Shown: one piece after another, positions 45,299 through 53,418 of the stretch
Layout: each line of letters begins with the position of its first letter
How positions within the stretch are numbered: position 1 is the first letter of the stretch
Assembly: GCF_900182815.1 (NCBI RefSeq)
Contig: NZ_FXUA01000002.1
Coordinates: forward strand, 620,001 to 684,000
DNA length: 64,000 nucleotides
Direction: 5' to 3'
Origin: Algoriphagus winogradskyi
GTDB taxonomy: Bacteria; Bacteroidota; Bacteroidia; Cytophagales; Cyclobacteriaceae
Notes under the pieces: generated by a model
Told to the model about the DNA's origin: nothing
Database searches by the model: none
The model's input: the letters and a program-made list of their open reading frames with translations, nothing else
Position numbers and translations under genes: made by a program

Positions 45299-45859
45299 TT
45301 GGATTTCCTCCATAGGCATATAGAAGCATTGATTTTTTGTGCTCCGGATCCTTTACCCAAGGAGGAGATAGTAAAATGCCTTTCAGAAATGTTTGAGGCT
45401 GAAATTCCTGTTGATCATGTTGATGATGCCATTAATGAATTGATAGGGAAATATCAATCAGAAGATTTTTCATTTCAATTGGAGCATTTGGGTGGTGGAT
45501 ATCAGTTTTTGACTAAGCCTGCCTATCAGACTTCCATTGGCATTCTTCTTCGTCAGCAATCTCAAAAGAGATTGTCAACAGCACAGCTAGAAACTTTGTC
45601 CATCATTGCCTACAAGCAGCCAGTTACCAAGGGAGATATAGAGCAAATCCGAGGGGTAAATAGCGACTACTCTGTTCAAAAGCTTTTGGAAAAAGAATTA
45701 GTGGATATAAAAGGCAAATCCGACGGGCTAGGTAAGCCAATTTTATATGGAACTTCGAGAAAATTTATGGAATACTTTGGCATTAATTCATTAGCTGATT
45801 TGCCTCAACCAAAAGATTTTTCTCAACCAGACAACCAAATTGGGGAGGAAAGAGACTAA
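45299..45859 (+). CDS. scpB: Segregation and condensation protein B
   Basis: A 186-residue partner of SMC and ScpA in chromosome condensation. The N-terminal winged-helix start HRHIEALIFCAPDPLPKEEI and the central LSTAQLETLSIIAYKQPVTKGDIEQIRG, then VQKLLEKELVDIKGKSDGLGKPILYGTSRKF, are the two winged-helix domains of ScpB. The start is TTG at 45299, which gives MDFLHRHIEA; no ATG fits. It begins 4 bp after the DksA-like stop and overlaps the convergent sprT-like gene by 4 bp. Confidence 0.92.
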   Translation: MDFLHRHIEALIFCAPDPLPKEEIVKCLSEMFEAEIPVDHVDDAINELIGKYQSEDFSFQLEHLGGGYQFLTKPAYQTSIGILLRQQSQKRLSTAQLETLSIIAYKQPVTKGDIEQIRGVNSDYSVQKLLEKELVDIKGKSDGLGKPILYGTSRKFMEYFGINSLADLPQPKDFSQPDNQIGEERD

Positions 45860-46479
45860 TTGCTTGGCGTTACTTTAGCCAATTGAGCGATCAAATATTT
45901 TCTACCAGAATTTACCTCCTCGCATAGCACTCGGGTTCTTCGCGTTTCGCCTTTTTCAAATTCTCTTCCAGAAAGGAAAAACCTGTTTCCTGGCTTCAAA
46001 TCTGAAAGGAAAATGACATCAGAATTGCTGATTTTTTCATCGTATTTACTCATTTCCTTCATGAGAAATAGGTCACGGGACGAGCTGGCTTTGGGGTTAC
46101 TCATGTGCTTGCGCAAAGGAATGAGTAGGTCTATAGGGAATACCGCCGTTGAGAGTAGAGGTAGCATTAATTGCTGAAAAATAGCTTTCCATTCCATACC
46201 ATGGGGAGTGATAGATTGGCCATATCGTACATAGGCATGAAGGTGGGCAACTTCATGAATGTAAGTCAGGAGAAACTGGTACGGGTTAAGATCCGCATTG
46301 ATGGTGATAGTTTGGATTGTTCTATCAGAGCGAAATCTAAAATCTCCTAATTTCGTTTTTCGGGAAGCAGTGGTTTGAAATGAAAATTGTTCTTTTGTCC
46401 AAAGATCCACAGCATAATTGACTGCAGATAAAGGAATTTTTTTTAATAGGATTTGCCTCAGGGATTCTACTAAAATCAT
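45856..46479 (-). CDS. SprT-like zinc metalloprotease domain protein
   Basis: A 207-residue protein. The HExxH zinc motif appears as YIHEVAHLHAYVRYG (around residue 73), with a third ligand His in ITPHGMEWKAIFQQLM. This is the SprT/Spartan-like fold known in DNA-protein-crosslink repair in eukaryotes; the bacterial role is unclear. The C-terminal ~70 residues form a separate beta domain (RFFLSGREFEKGETRRTRVLCEE). It is convergent with scpB. Confidence 0.83.
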   Translation of the reverse strand: MILVESLRQILLKKIPLSAVNYAVDLWTKEQFSFQTTASRKTKLGDFRFRSDRTIQTITINADLNPYQFLLTYIHEVAHLHAYVRYGQSITPHGMEWKAIFQQLMLPLLSTAVFPIDLLIPLRKHMSNPKASSSRDLFLMKEMSKYDEKISNSDVIFLSDLKPGNRFFLSGREFEKGETRRTRVLCEEVNSGRKYLIAQLAKVTPSN

Positions 46480-46491
46480 TGTGAAAAATAC

Positions 46492-46520
46492 AAAAAAAAG
46501 AGCCCCGACATGCAGGGCTC
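46492..46520 (-). terminator. Terminator of the small acidic lipoprotein gene
   Basis: On the minus strand GAGCCC and GGGCTC form a stem (46500-46520 on plus), followed by eight T. It starts ~22 bp after the lipoprotein stop. Confidence 0.82.
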
Positions 46521-46542
46521 AATACATTTAGGAAGGGAAGAA

Positions 46543-46740
46543 TTATTGAGCAGGCTCAACAACTTCAACAGTCTCTTCTACTACTACTGTAGTATCAGCT
46601 TCGATGATGATTTCTTCCTCAACAACTGGCTCTTCAACTACCTCGATAGTCTCAACAGTTTCTTCTTTAACTTCTTTGTTACCGCATGAAGCTACAGCGA
46701 ACATGCTAGCGATTGCGAAAATTGCAAATACTTTTTTCAT
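46543..46740 (-). CDS. Small acidic lipoprotein
   Basis: A 65-residue lipoprotein. The signal is VFAIFAIASMFAVASCG, with the lipidated Cys near residue 19. The mature part is almost entirely Glu and Val (for example ETVETIEVVEEPVVEEEIII), so it is very acidic and probably disordered or sticky. Its own good promoter and terminator argue that it is a real gene. Such small acidic envelope peptides occur in Bacteroidota; no function is known. Confidence 0.75.
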   Translation of the reverse strand: MKKVFAIFAIASMFAVASCGNKEVKEETVETIEVVEEPVVEEEIIIEADTTVVVEETVEVVEPAQ

Positions 46741-46766
46741 TTTTTGTGGTTTTCTTAATTACACTG

Positions 46767-46798
46767 CAAATGTATTACAGTTTTCATCAATAAAACAA
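46767..46798 (-). promoter_or_regulatory. Promoter of the small acidic lipoprotein gene
   Basis: On the minus strand TTG (46796-46798), a 21-bp spacer and TACATTTG (46767-46774) match the consensus fully. The start would be near 46760, about 20 nt before the ATG. Confidence 0.65.
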
Positions 46799-46817
46799 TA
46801 GCCCGTTTAAATATATT

Positions 46818-48131
46818 TTATTTGTTTTTGTAAATTATTTTTACAGGAACTCCCTCGAAATCAAAGTTTTCGCGAAGTCTGTTTTCCAGGTATCTTGTAT
46901 ATGGTGATTTGATGTACTGGGGTAAGTTGCAGAAGAATGCAAACACCGGATTTTTGGTAGGAAGCTGAGTAGAATATTTGATTTTTATATACTTTCCTTT
47001 CCAAGCTGGCGGAGGATATCTTTCGATCTCAGCTAGCATGACATCGTTCAGTTTGGAAGTTGGGATGCGTCGAGTTTTATTCTCGTAAACTTTCACAGCT
47101 AACTCAATTGCCTGAAAAATCCGTTGTTTTTCAACTACTGAAGTAAAGATGATCGGGATCCATTTGTTTTCACCTAATTTCTCTAACATATCATCTTTGA
47201 TCTTGCCCATGGTTTTATGATCTTTTTCGATCAAATCCCATTTATTCACCATGATCATCACGCCTTTGTTATTCTTAATTGCGAGAGAGATCAGGTTCAT
47301 GTCCTGTGCTTCCAACCCTCTGGTAGCATCCACCATGACAATTACCACATCTGATTCTTCCAATGTTCTTAATGAACGCATAACCGAGTAGAATTCTACA
47401 TCTTCAGTTACTTTGGATTTCTTTCGGATTCCAGCTGTATCTGTTATTATGAAATCCTGTCCATAAAGCTGATAGCGAGTGTGTATAGAATCTCTTGTGG
47501 TACCTGCTTCATCCGTTACTATCGAGCGGTCTTTGCCGATCAAGGCATTTAAGAAAGACGATTTTCCAGCATTTGGTCTACCTAGAATTGAAATCTTAGG
47601 GGTGTCAGCATCTGGATCTTCTATTCCTTCGTCTTCGAAGTGGGTGATTACCGCATCCAAAAGCTCCCCAGTACCACTACCACTTGCAGAAGCAACTGGA
47701 TAAACCTCGAAGTCACTTACACCCAAGGCATAGAATTCGTGCATGGCAAAGCTTTTTTCTTGATTATCTGCTTTGTTTGCTACGACATAGATGGGCTTCT
47801 TGCTGGAGCGAAGTTCTTTTGCAAACTCGCTATCCAGATCTGTTAGTCCTGTGTGACAGTCAACTATAAATAAAATCACATCAGCTTCTTCTATGGCAAG
47901 TTTTACCTGCTTACGGATCTCAGCTTCATACATATCCTCAGAGCCTGTCACATATCCTCCTGTGTCAATCACTGAGAAAAACTTTCCAGCCCATTGCGCA
48001 TGTCCGTAATGACGATCACGTGTTACACCACTCATATTATCTTCAATCGCCTTTCGTTCTTCTACTAGTCGGTTGAAAAGAGTGGATTTGCCCACGTTAG
48101 GGCGTCCTACTATCGCTACTATATTTGCCAT
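46818..48131 (-). CDS. der: Ribosome biogenesis GTPase Der (EngA)
   Basis: A 437-residue double GTPase for 50S subunit maturation. Two G domains are present: GRPNVGKSTLF (around residue 8) and GRPNAGKSSFLNAL (around residue 183), each with its own DTGG or DTAG G3 and NKAD or NKWD G4 motif. A KH-like C-terminal domain ends with FDFEGVPVKIIYKNK. Length is normal. It is separated by 2 bp from era, so the two ribosome-assembly GTPases form one operon. Confidence 0.97.
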   Translation of the reverse strand: MANIVAIVGRPNVGKSTLFNRLVEERKAIEDNMSGVTRDRHYGHAQWAGKFFSVIDTGGYVTGSEDMYEAEIRKQVKLAIEEADVILFIVDCHTGLTDLDSEFAKELRSSKKPIYVVANKADNQEKSFAMHEFYALGVSDFEVYPVASASGSGTGELLDAVITHFEDEGIEDPDADTPKISILGRPNAGKSSFLNALIGKDRSIVTDEAGTTRDSIHTRYQLYGQDFIITDTAGIRKKSKVTEDVEFYSVMRSLRTLEESDVVIVMVDATRGLEAQDMNLISLAIKNNKGVMIMVNKWDLIEKDHKTMGKIKDDMLEKLGENKWIPIIFTSVVEKQRIFQAIELAVKVYENKTRRIPTSKLNDVMLAEIERYPPPAWKGKYIKIKYSTQLPTKNPVFAFFCNLPQYIKSPYTRYLENRLRENFDFEGVPVKIIYKNK

Positions 48132-48133
48132 GA

Positions 48134-49027
48134 TTAGGTTGGGTCGTACCCAAATTTTTTCAGTTTCAATTTATTTTTTCTCCAGTCTTGCTCCACCTTC
48201 ACGAAGGTTTCAAGGAAGACTTTCTTGCCGAAGAACTTTTCTAATTCTTCTCGGGCTTGTATTCCCACTTTTTTCAGTGCAGCGCCCTTATCACCTATGA
48301 TGATTCCTTTCTGACTATCTCTTTCTACATAAATAATAGCCCGGACGCTGATAATATTTTTTTTCACCTTAAAGTCTTCGATGGAAACTTCAGAACTGTA
48401 AGGGATTTCTTTTTTATAATTTTCGAAGATTTTCTCGCGGATAATCTCAGAGGCAAAGAACCGCTCAGATCTATCGGAAAGTTCCGCTTTGTCATAAAAT
48501 GCAGGGTGTTCTGGAAGCCTATCCAGAATCTCTTGCATGATTTTATCCGTATTGAATTTTTCTCCGGCAGAAATTGGAATGACTAGCTCAGACTTGATTC
48601 TTGAAGTCCAATAAGCTGTAACTTCTTCCAACTGACCGGGTTTGGCTAAATCGATTTTGTTGACTACCAGCAATACAGGAACACCAGATTCGTTGATTTT
48701 CTCAATCACATGCTCGATATCAGCATCTGTTTCGTAAAGATCGGTTACAAAAAGAATGATGTCAGCATCTTCCAGCGAGATGTTGACAAAGCTCATCATG
48801 TTCTTCTGAAGCTCATATTGTGGTTTCAGCATACCTGGAGTATCAGAAAACACGATCTGATAATTATCGGAGTTAGTCAGTCCAATGATTCTGTGTCGAG
48901 TCGTCTGAGATTTGGAGGTGATGATCGAAAGTCGCTCCCCTACAAGGATATTCATCAATGTAGATTTGCCCACATTTGGTTTTCCTATGATGTTGACGAA
49001 GCCTGCTTGATGTTTTGGTATATCCAT
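48134..49027 (-). CDS. era: GTPase Era
   Basis: A 297-residue GTPase for 30S subunit maturation. GKPNVGKSTLMN is the P-loop, DTPGMLKPQYELQ the G3 region and NKIDLAK the G4 motif. The C-terminal KH domain carries the GDKGAALKKVGIQAREELE loop that binds the 3' end of 16S rRNA. It leads the era-der operon. The ATG at 49025-49027 gives the standard MDIPKHQAGFVNIIG opening. Confidence 0.96.
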   Translation of the reverse strand: MDIPKHQAGFVNIIGKPNVGKSTLMNILVGERLSIITSKSQTTRHRIIGLTNSDNYQIVFSDTPGMLKPQYELQKNMMSFVNISLEDADIILFVTDLYETDADIEHVIEKINESGVPVLLVVNKIDLAKPGQLEEVTAYWTSRIKSELVIPISAGEKFNTDKIMQEILDRLPEHPAFYDKAELSDRSERFFASEIIREKIFENYKKEIPYSSEVSIEDFKVKKNIISVRAIIYVERDSQKGIIIGDKGAALKKVGIQAREELEKFFGKKVFLETFVKVEQDWRKNKLKLKKFGYDPT

Positions 49028-49259
49028 TGTAGAAATTTTTTACAAAGGTACTTGATTTTTAGATACTACTTACTTTTTTGGGGGTTTGGCAAAATAAAAT
49101 TTGGCTTTAAAATGGTGTTTTTATGGCGATGATTATGACTTAGGTAATTGATTGAATGATAAACAGCTGAGGGTTTTGCTGGTAGCATACACTAGCTAAG
49201 AATGGTGTTTCAATCCATACCTAAGAGAATGGCTATCGAAATATTTTTCTTGTGAAGAG
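49028..49259. other. Intergenic gap upstream of tRNA-fMet
   Basis: Part of the ~330-bp space between divergent era and the initiator tRNA. Apart from the tRNA promoter at its right end I see no gene, repeat or hairpin. Confidence 0.5.
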
Positions 49260-49290
49260 TTTGCTTTCCAAAAATAAAGGCCTACTTTTG
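49260..49290 (+). promoter_or_regulatory. Promoter of the initiator tRNA gene
   Basis: TTTG at 49260-49263, a 19-bp spacer and TACTTTTG at 49283-49290 match the Bacteroidota consensus fully. The start near 49297 gives a ~60-nt leader. Confidence 0.75.
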
Positions 49291-49355
49291 TATCACAATT
49301 AGCCGAAAGGGCAGATTTAGATAAGAAAAAGAAGCTTTTTGCTTTAAAAATATAT

Positions 49356-49428
<73 letters not shown>

Positions 49429-49435
49429 CTTTTAG

Positions 49436-49471
49436 ACTCCGAACAATGTAAAAATTGTTCGGAGTTTTTTG
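49436..49471 (+). terminator. Terminator of tRNA-fMet
   Basis: ACTCCGAACAAT and ATTGTTCGGAGT form a perfect 12-bp stem around GTAAAA, followed by six T. Confidence 0.88.
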
Positions 49472-49528
49472 TTTTTCAGGCATTTAGAACTATCTCGAAT
49501 CTATTTGATTCTGATAAATTCTAATGAT

Positions 49529-49574
49529 TTTGTCCCCCTTTTTGTCCCCCAATTTGTCCCCCTTCTTGTCCGCC
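49529..49574. repeat. Four direct repeats of TTTGTCCCCC with 12-bp period
   Basis: TTTGTCCCCC occurs at 49529-49538, 49541-49550 and 49553-49562, with a decayed copy (CTTGTCCGCC) at 49565-49574. The regular 12-bp phase and position just before the integrase gene suggest integrase or excisionase arm-binding sites, or part of the attachment region. This is inference. Confidence 0.55.
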
Positions 49575-49599
49575 TAGAATTTTTTCGGTATTTTGAACC

Positions 49600-50856
49600 A
49601 TGATAGATTTCAAAATTTCCGCGGTTTTGAATCCGAAAAGTAAAAAGTCGCCCGACGGCGAAGCGATCTATTTGTGCATTAATCGAAAAGGAAGGCACTA
49701 CCTTAATCTCAACCTTGAAAAGATTCCAAAAAATGCTTGGTCAGGAAAACCATTAAAATGGGTCAATAGTCAATATCTGTATGCTGATTTTCACAATCGG
49801 GTAATTGCAAGGGAAATTCATCATCTCAAAGAAATCATCCAGGATTTTTATAAGCGGAGTGAGGTTCTGACCGCTGATAAACTGAAGAACATATATCTGG
49901 TAAAACACCAAGGCAAAAGAATAAAAGGTGTTAATGGAACAATTGCTCCTGGGGCTAGTGATAAAATTTCATCCTATATCGATTACTCTCTCAAATTTGG
50001 AGCAACCAAAAAGAAAGCTGAAGGAACGAGAAAGGTATATGTGACCTTAAAGAATTTGGTTGATAGCTACAAAAGCCAGGCTGTGATGGCTGATTTAGAT
50101 GAAGCCTATGTTTTGGGATTCATAGATTTCTTGCGGAGCAATGCAACGGAGATTAATTCCGATACCACGGTTGCCAAATATGTGGATCGTTTGAAGGTGA
50201 TCTATCGAGAGTATTGTGACCAGTATGGGATTCTTTTTAAGAAGCGAATATTTGAAAGACTGGATGTCGAGTCAACCAAAAGGCCTGATAAAATCATATA
50301 CGTTAATGATAAGCAGTATGAACTGCTGTCTGAAATGAAATTTTCTCTTGAAGAGAGAAGACTTGAAATCACCAGGGATCTTTTTCTTTTGCTTTGCAAT
50401 ACGGCCCTGTATTATAATGATTTGATCGCAATTCGTTCAGAAAATGGATTTGATTGGAACTTGCTGAAAGAAAATCCTGAACACATGGTGCTTCAGGGGG
50501 AAAGAAAGAAGAATGGAGAGGAGTTTTGGATTCCGCTTAATGACGCAGCAAAAAGGATCGTCAAAAAGTACTTTCGAGAAGGGGGGGAATATTTGTTTCC
50601 TGCAGGCGTGGCTATTTCAGAGCAAAAGTTTAATCAGAACCTGAAAGTCCTTGCAGAGAAGATTAAATTCCCTGATGTGCTATCCAATAAGGTAGGAAGA
50701 AAGACTTTCGGAACATGGACAGATCGACTGGGGATGGATGATAATGATATTAGAATGATATTTGGGCATTCGCCCGGCTCGGTTCTTAAGAAATATTATA
50801 CCGAAAGAAGAACCGTGGAAACCTATAAGAGAATCCTTTCCTTCATTCAGCGATAA
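49600..50856 (+). CDS. IntDOT-like tyrosine integrase with degenerate catalytic pentad
   Basis: A 418-residue site-specific recombinase. The N-terminal arm-binding region (AIYLCINRKGRHYLNL) is followed by a SAM-like core-binding domain (about residues 120-215). The catalytic part shows CNTALYYNDLIAIRSENG where box I Arg should be (Tyr here), NKVGRKTFGTW in place of HxxR (His lost, Arg kept), and IFGHSPGSVLKKYYTE with the GH and the nucleophile Tyr. Loss of ArgI occurs in CTnDOT-type integrases. It starts downstream of tRNA-fMet, so the tRNA may be the attachment site. Confidence 0.83.
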   Translation: MIDFKISAVLNPKSKKSPDGEAIYLCINRKGRHYLNLNLEKIPKNAWSGKPLKWVNSQYLYADFHNRVIAREIHHLKEIIQDFYKRSEVLTADKLKNIYLVKHQGKRIKGVNGTIAPGASDKISSYIDYSLKFGATKKKAEGTRKVYVTLKNLVDSYKSQAVMADLDEAYVLGFIDFLRSNATEINSDTTVAKYVDRLKVIYREYCDQYGILFKKRIFERLDVESTKRPDKIIYVNDKQYELLSEMKFSLEERRLEITRDLFLLLCNTALYYNDLIAIRSENGFDWNLLKENPEHMVLQGERKKNGEEFWIPLNDAAKRIVKKYFREGGEYLFPAGVAISEQKFNQNLKVLAEKIKFPDVLSNKVGRKTFGTWTDRLGMDDNDIRMIFGHSPGSVLKKYYTERRTVETYKRILSFIQR

Positions 50857-50858
50857 GT

Positions 50859-51554
50859 ATGCAAAAGAAAACTAAACTGGCAATCAAACATTACCACGGG
50901 AAGGAACTTGAGAAGATTGGAAAATCATCTGCTAGCTTTCCTTTATATGTCATGGTAAGGTACAAGAATGCGAAAACCAAATTTGCATCAAGGTTGGGAA
51001 TACGATTTGTGAATGAAAATGGTGGTGAGTCCTCTATCCTTGGCAAATTCAATAGAGATGTGATCAGTCTAATTGAAGACGAAGTAAAGCACATTGAACT
51101 GCTTAGAGACTATTTTGAGGATGTCTTGGCGGTTGAGTTTACGCCATCTATGGTGGTAAATGAGGTCTTCGAGAATACTGCCTTAGAGAAAGTCATTGAT
51201 TATTTTGATCAAGTTTTTGAGGAAAAGGAATTGATAGAGATTCTTGCAGAAATTGATCAAGACTTGATTGATTTGTTAAATGCTGCCGGTCCTACCCGGT
51301 TTTTGTCAGGTTTAAAGCATCTTGATCTAGCACTTTTTCAGCGATTCATGGAAATTGAAGAAGTCAGACGGGTATTCGATTTTTTCAGGATTTATAAATC
51401 ATTTAATTGGCCGGAGGTAAATAGGCTTCAATTTAGGATGGCGGTAATTGATGAGAATCAGAATATTGCAGGTTTAAAAAAATGGATGGATGATCGCTTT
51501 GATTCCGAAATGCTTCATTATTATCGACTCAATCCAATTGATTTGAATCATTGA
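50859..51554 (+). CDS. Unknown protein next to the integrase, arm-domain-like N-terminus
   Basis: A 231-residue protein starting 2 bp after the integrase stop. The stretch SFPLYVMVRYKNAKTKFASRLGI resembles the arm-DNA-binding start of Bacteroidota integrases (residue pattern seen, family not confirmed). The rest is acidic and helical, with hydrophobic segments (DLIDLLNAAGPTRFLSGLKH), and no catalytic integrase motif. It may be an accessory DNA-binding partner. No named family is recognised. Confidence 0.6.
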   Translation: MQKKTKLAIKHYHGKELEKIGKSSASFPLYVMVRYKNAKTKFASRLGIRFVNENGGESSILGKFNRDVISLIEDEVKHIELLRDYFEDVLAVEFTPSMVVNEVFENTALEKVIDYFDQVFEEKELIEILAEIDQDLIDLLNAAGPTRFLSGLKHLDLALFQRFMEIEEVRRVFDFFRIYKSFNWPEVNRLQFRMAVIDENQNIAGLKKWMDDRFDSEMLHYYRLNPIDLNH

Positions 51555-51623
51555 AAAAAAAGGACACCAGTGACCGATTTTATTATTTTTCTCTATATTT
51601 GAGTAAATCAAACTCAAATCATT

Positions 51624-51926
51624 ATGAATCAAGACACTTTTATTCCGTTTTCGGCTGTTAGCCAAAAATGGCTGGAAGAGAAATTCAAGAATCTGGAAGA
51701 GAAAATCTCAAGCATTAATCCGGCTAGTAAATCCGTAAAAGATGAATGGTTGTCGCTTCAGGAATTCATGGAGGCAACTGGCGTTAAATCTCATTACTCG
51801 ATTTCAAAAATGGAATCCGTTTCCGAGTCCAAAGGGCAGGAGTTTCGCTCCATGTACCGAGGTAAAAGGCGATTTATTCACCAGAGAGAGGTGGATAGGT
51901 TTTTTCAGGGGGAGTTTGAGAACTAA
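51624..51926 (+). CDS. Small HTH protein, excisionase-like
   Basis: A 100-residue protein. The N-terminal half is a short coiled coil (KWLEEKFKNLEEKISSINP); the C-terminal half, DEWLSLQEFMEATGVKSHYSISKMES followed by RGKRRFIHQREVDRFF, has the length and pattern of the winged-helix HTH_17 proteins used as excisionases or regulators in Bacteroidota mobile elements. It sits 69 bp after the integrase partner and before the replication genes, as in other elements of this kind. Confidence 0.7.
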   Translation: MNQDTFIPFSAVSQKWLEEKFKNLEEKISSINPASKSVKDEWLSLQEFMEATGVKSHYSISKMESVSESKGQEFRSMYRGKRRFIHQREVDRFFQGEFEN

Positions 51927-51956
51927 AAAAGGAAAGGATGACCATCCTTTCCTTTT
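51927..51956 (+). terminator. Terminator after the HTH gene
   Basis: AAAAGGAAAGGATG and CATCCTTTCCTTTT are perfect inverted arms around two bases, with T-rich ends. It closes the integrase-partner-HTH run. Confidence 0.85.
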
Positions 51957-52038
51957 GTTGAAAATGCGCAATAGCAGTTCCTTGGTTTGCTTTTAACCTC
52001 TTCACAATTAAAAACATGATTCCAAGTTGAACATTCTT

Positions 52039-52052
52039 TTGATCAAAATCAA
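52039..52052. promoter_or_regulatory. TTGAT-N4-ATCAA site (FNR-box shape) before the RepA-like gene
   Basis: TTGATCAAAATCAA is a perfect match to the FNR-family pattern TTGATnnnnATCAA. It lies ~150 bp upstream of the RepA-like ATPase gene in a 250-bp gap that holds no gene. In AT-rich DNA it may arise by chance. Confidence 0.3.
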
Positions 52053-52203
52053 CCTAGGTAAGGCGGTTTATTGAACTTTTACCACTCTGACTCTCCTCCC
52101 AGTTAGATCCTGATAACCATCCGGATCATTTCCAAAAGTTTACAAATCATTCAAAGTAGTATTTACCCCAAAATGCTAATCGAAACCTTATTGCCTAAAA
52201 AAT

Positions 52204-53226
52204 ATGACTTCAATAAATCATTATACAAAATCGAACGATTCCCGTTCCGGTGAATTCCTAATCATCAAATCCGCCAATGAATGGATGGATGAAGCCAAGT
52301 CCAAGCCTATTCCCAAAAAGATCTTTGGCCCGTTTTGGTATGAGGAAGAGCTATGCATTCTCTTCGCTGATACCAATCAAGGTAAGTCGTTGCTTGCCGT
52401 ACAAATTATCGACAGTGTGTCCAAAGGAGTTCCAACCCTGGGATTGGAGATGGAACTGAAAGCATCTAAAGTCATCTACTTTGACCTGGAATTGACAGCC
52501 AAGCAATTTGAAATGAGATATGCTCAATACGATAAGGAAAGAGATATCCTTTTTGATCATTTCGAATTCAGTGACCTTTTCCTGAGAGCAGAAATCAATC
52601 CATATGGATTTGATGAGGCTTTTGAAGAGTATGAAAGCTTTCTTTTTAAAGAGATAGAGGTTCAAGCCTCCAAGTCCGGCGCTAAAATCCTCGTAATAGA
52701 TAATCTGTCTTGTGTGATTTCAGATAATGAGAAGGCAAGGAATACCACTCCATTTTTAATAAGGCTCAACAATCTGAAAAAGATTCATGGGTGGTCGATT
52801 TTGCTCATTGCCCATACTCCAAAGAGGAACCTGTTTGCACCGATCAATAGAAACGATATCCAAGGCAGCAAGAGCTTTATTAATCTGATTGATTCTTGTT
52901 TCGCTGTAGGAGAAAGTCAAAAAGACCCTTCCATTAAATACTTGAAACAAATAAAAGTCAGGTATGGTGCTTTTAAATATCCCTCCGAAAATGTCCTAGT
53001 CTGTAAAATCGGCAAAGACTCAAATTTCAGTTCGTTTAGGTTTATCCAGTTTGGAAAAGAGTCCGATCATTTAAAGCAGTTGAATCCAGTCGATAAATCT
53101 CAAATGAAGACCAAGGCCTTGGATCTCAAAAATGAGGGCCATACCAATGTGAAGATAGCTCAGGAACTCGGAGTGTCAGAAGGAGCTGTGAGGAAATGGC
53201 TCAAGCAACTTGAGTTAGACGAGTAA
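52204..53226 (+). CDS. RepA-like AAA ATPase/helicase with C-terminal HTH
   Basis: A 340-residue P-loop ATPase. Walker A is ADTNQGKS at residues 55-62 and Walker B is in AKILVIDNLSC (near residue 160). The last ~40 residues (NVKIAQELGVSEGAVRKWLKQLE) form a helix-turn-helix of the MarR/LuxR size. This is the RecA/RepA-type helicase of plasmids and integrative elements. Four 9-bp iterons follow its stop, which fits an element with its own replication origin. The N-terminal start is the ATG at 52204. Confidence 0.8.
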   Translation: MTSINHYTKSNDSRSGEFLIIKSANEWMDEAKSKPIPKKIFGPFWYEEELCILFADTNQGKSLLAVQIIDSVSKGVPTLGLEMELKASKVIYFDLELTAKQFEMRYAQYDKERDILFDHFEFSDLFLRAEINPYGFDEAFEEYESFLFKEIEVQASKSGAKILVIDNLSCVISDNEKARNTTPFLIRLNNLKKIHGWSILLIAHTPKRNLFAPINRNDIQGSKSFINLIDSCFAVGESQKDPSIKYLKQIKVRYGAFKYPSENVLVCKIGKDSNFSSFRFIQFGKESDHLKQLNPVDKSQMKTKALDLKNEGHTNVKIAQELGVSEGAVRKWLKQLELDE

Positions 53227-53249
53227 GCTCAATCGTAAAAATCGAACTG

Positions 53250-53285
53250 TACGAGGGGTACGAGGTGTGCGAATCGTACGATTTC
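53250..53285. repeat. Four 9-bp iterons downstream of the RepA-like gene (candidate origin)
   Basis: TACGAGGGG, TACGAGGTG, TGCGAATCG and TACGATTTC are consecutive 9-bp units (53250-53285) with consensus TACGAnnnG. They overlap AATCGTACGATT, a perfect 12-bp palindrome. They begin 23 bp after the RepA-like stop and lie before the primase gene. Such iterons next to a Rep-type ATPase are what an origin of an integrative element would look like. Confidence 0.55.
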
Positions 53286-53418
53286 CACTTACCACTACCC
53301 CTCTTTTTCTTTTTGCAGGTAATCCGACAATTCACGACAAAAGGAAAGATAAGACTCCTTTAAATCAATAAGATGTATTATTTATGTATAGATGTATTTA
53401 TATAAAAATGTAAATATT

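Noticed and set aside
49529..49574. Possible CRISPR array
   Set aside because: Repeats are only 10 bp with 2-bp spacers; no cas genes and no unique spacers.
49501..49698. Minus-strand frame with repeated GT residues before the integrase
   Set aside because: The peptide repeat comes from the 12-bp DNA repeats and the frame runs into the integrase start; no family.
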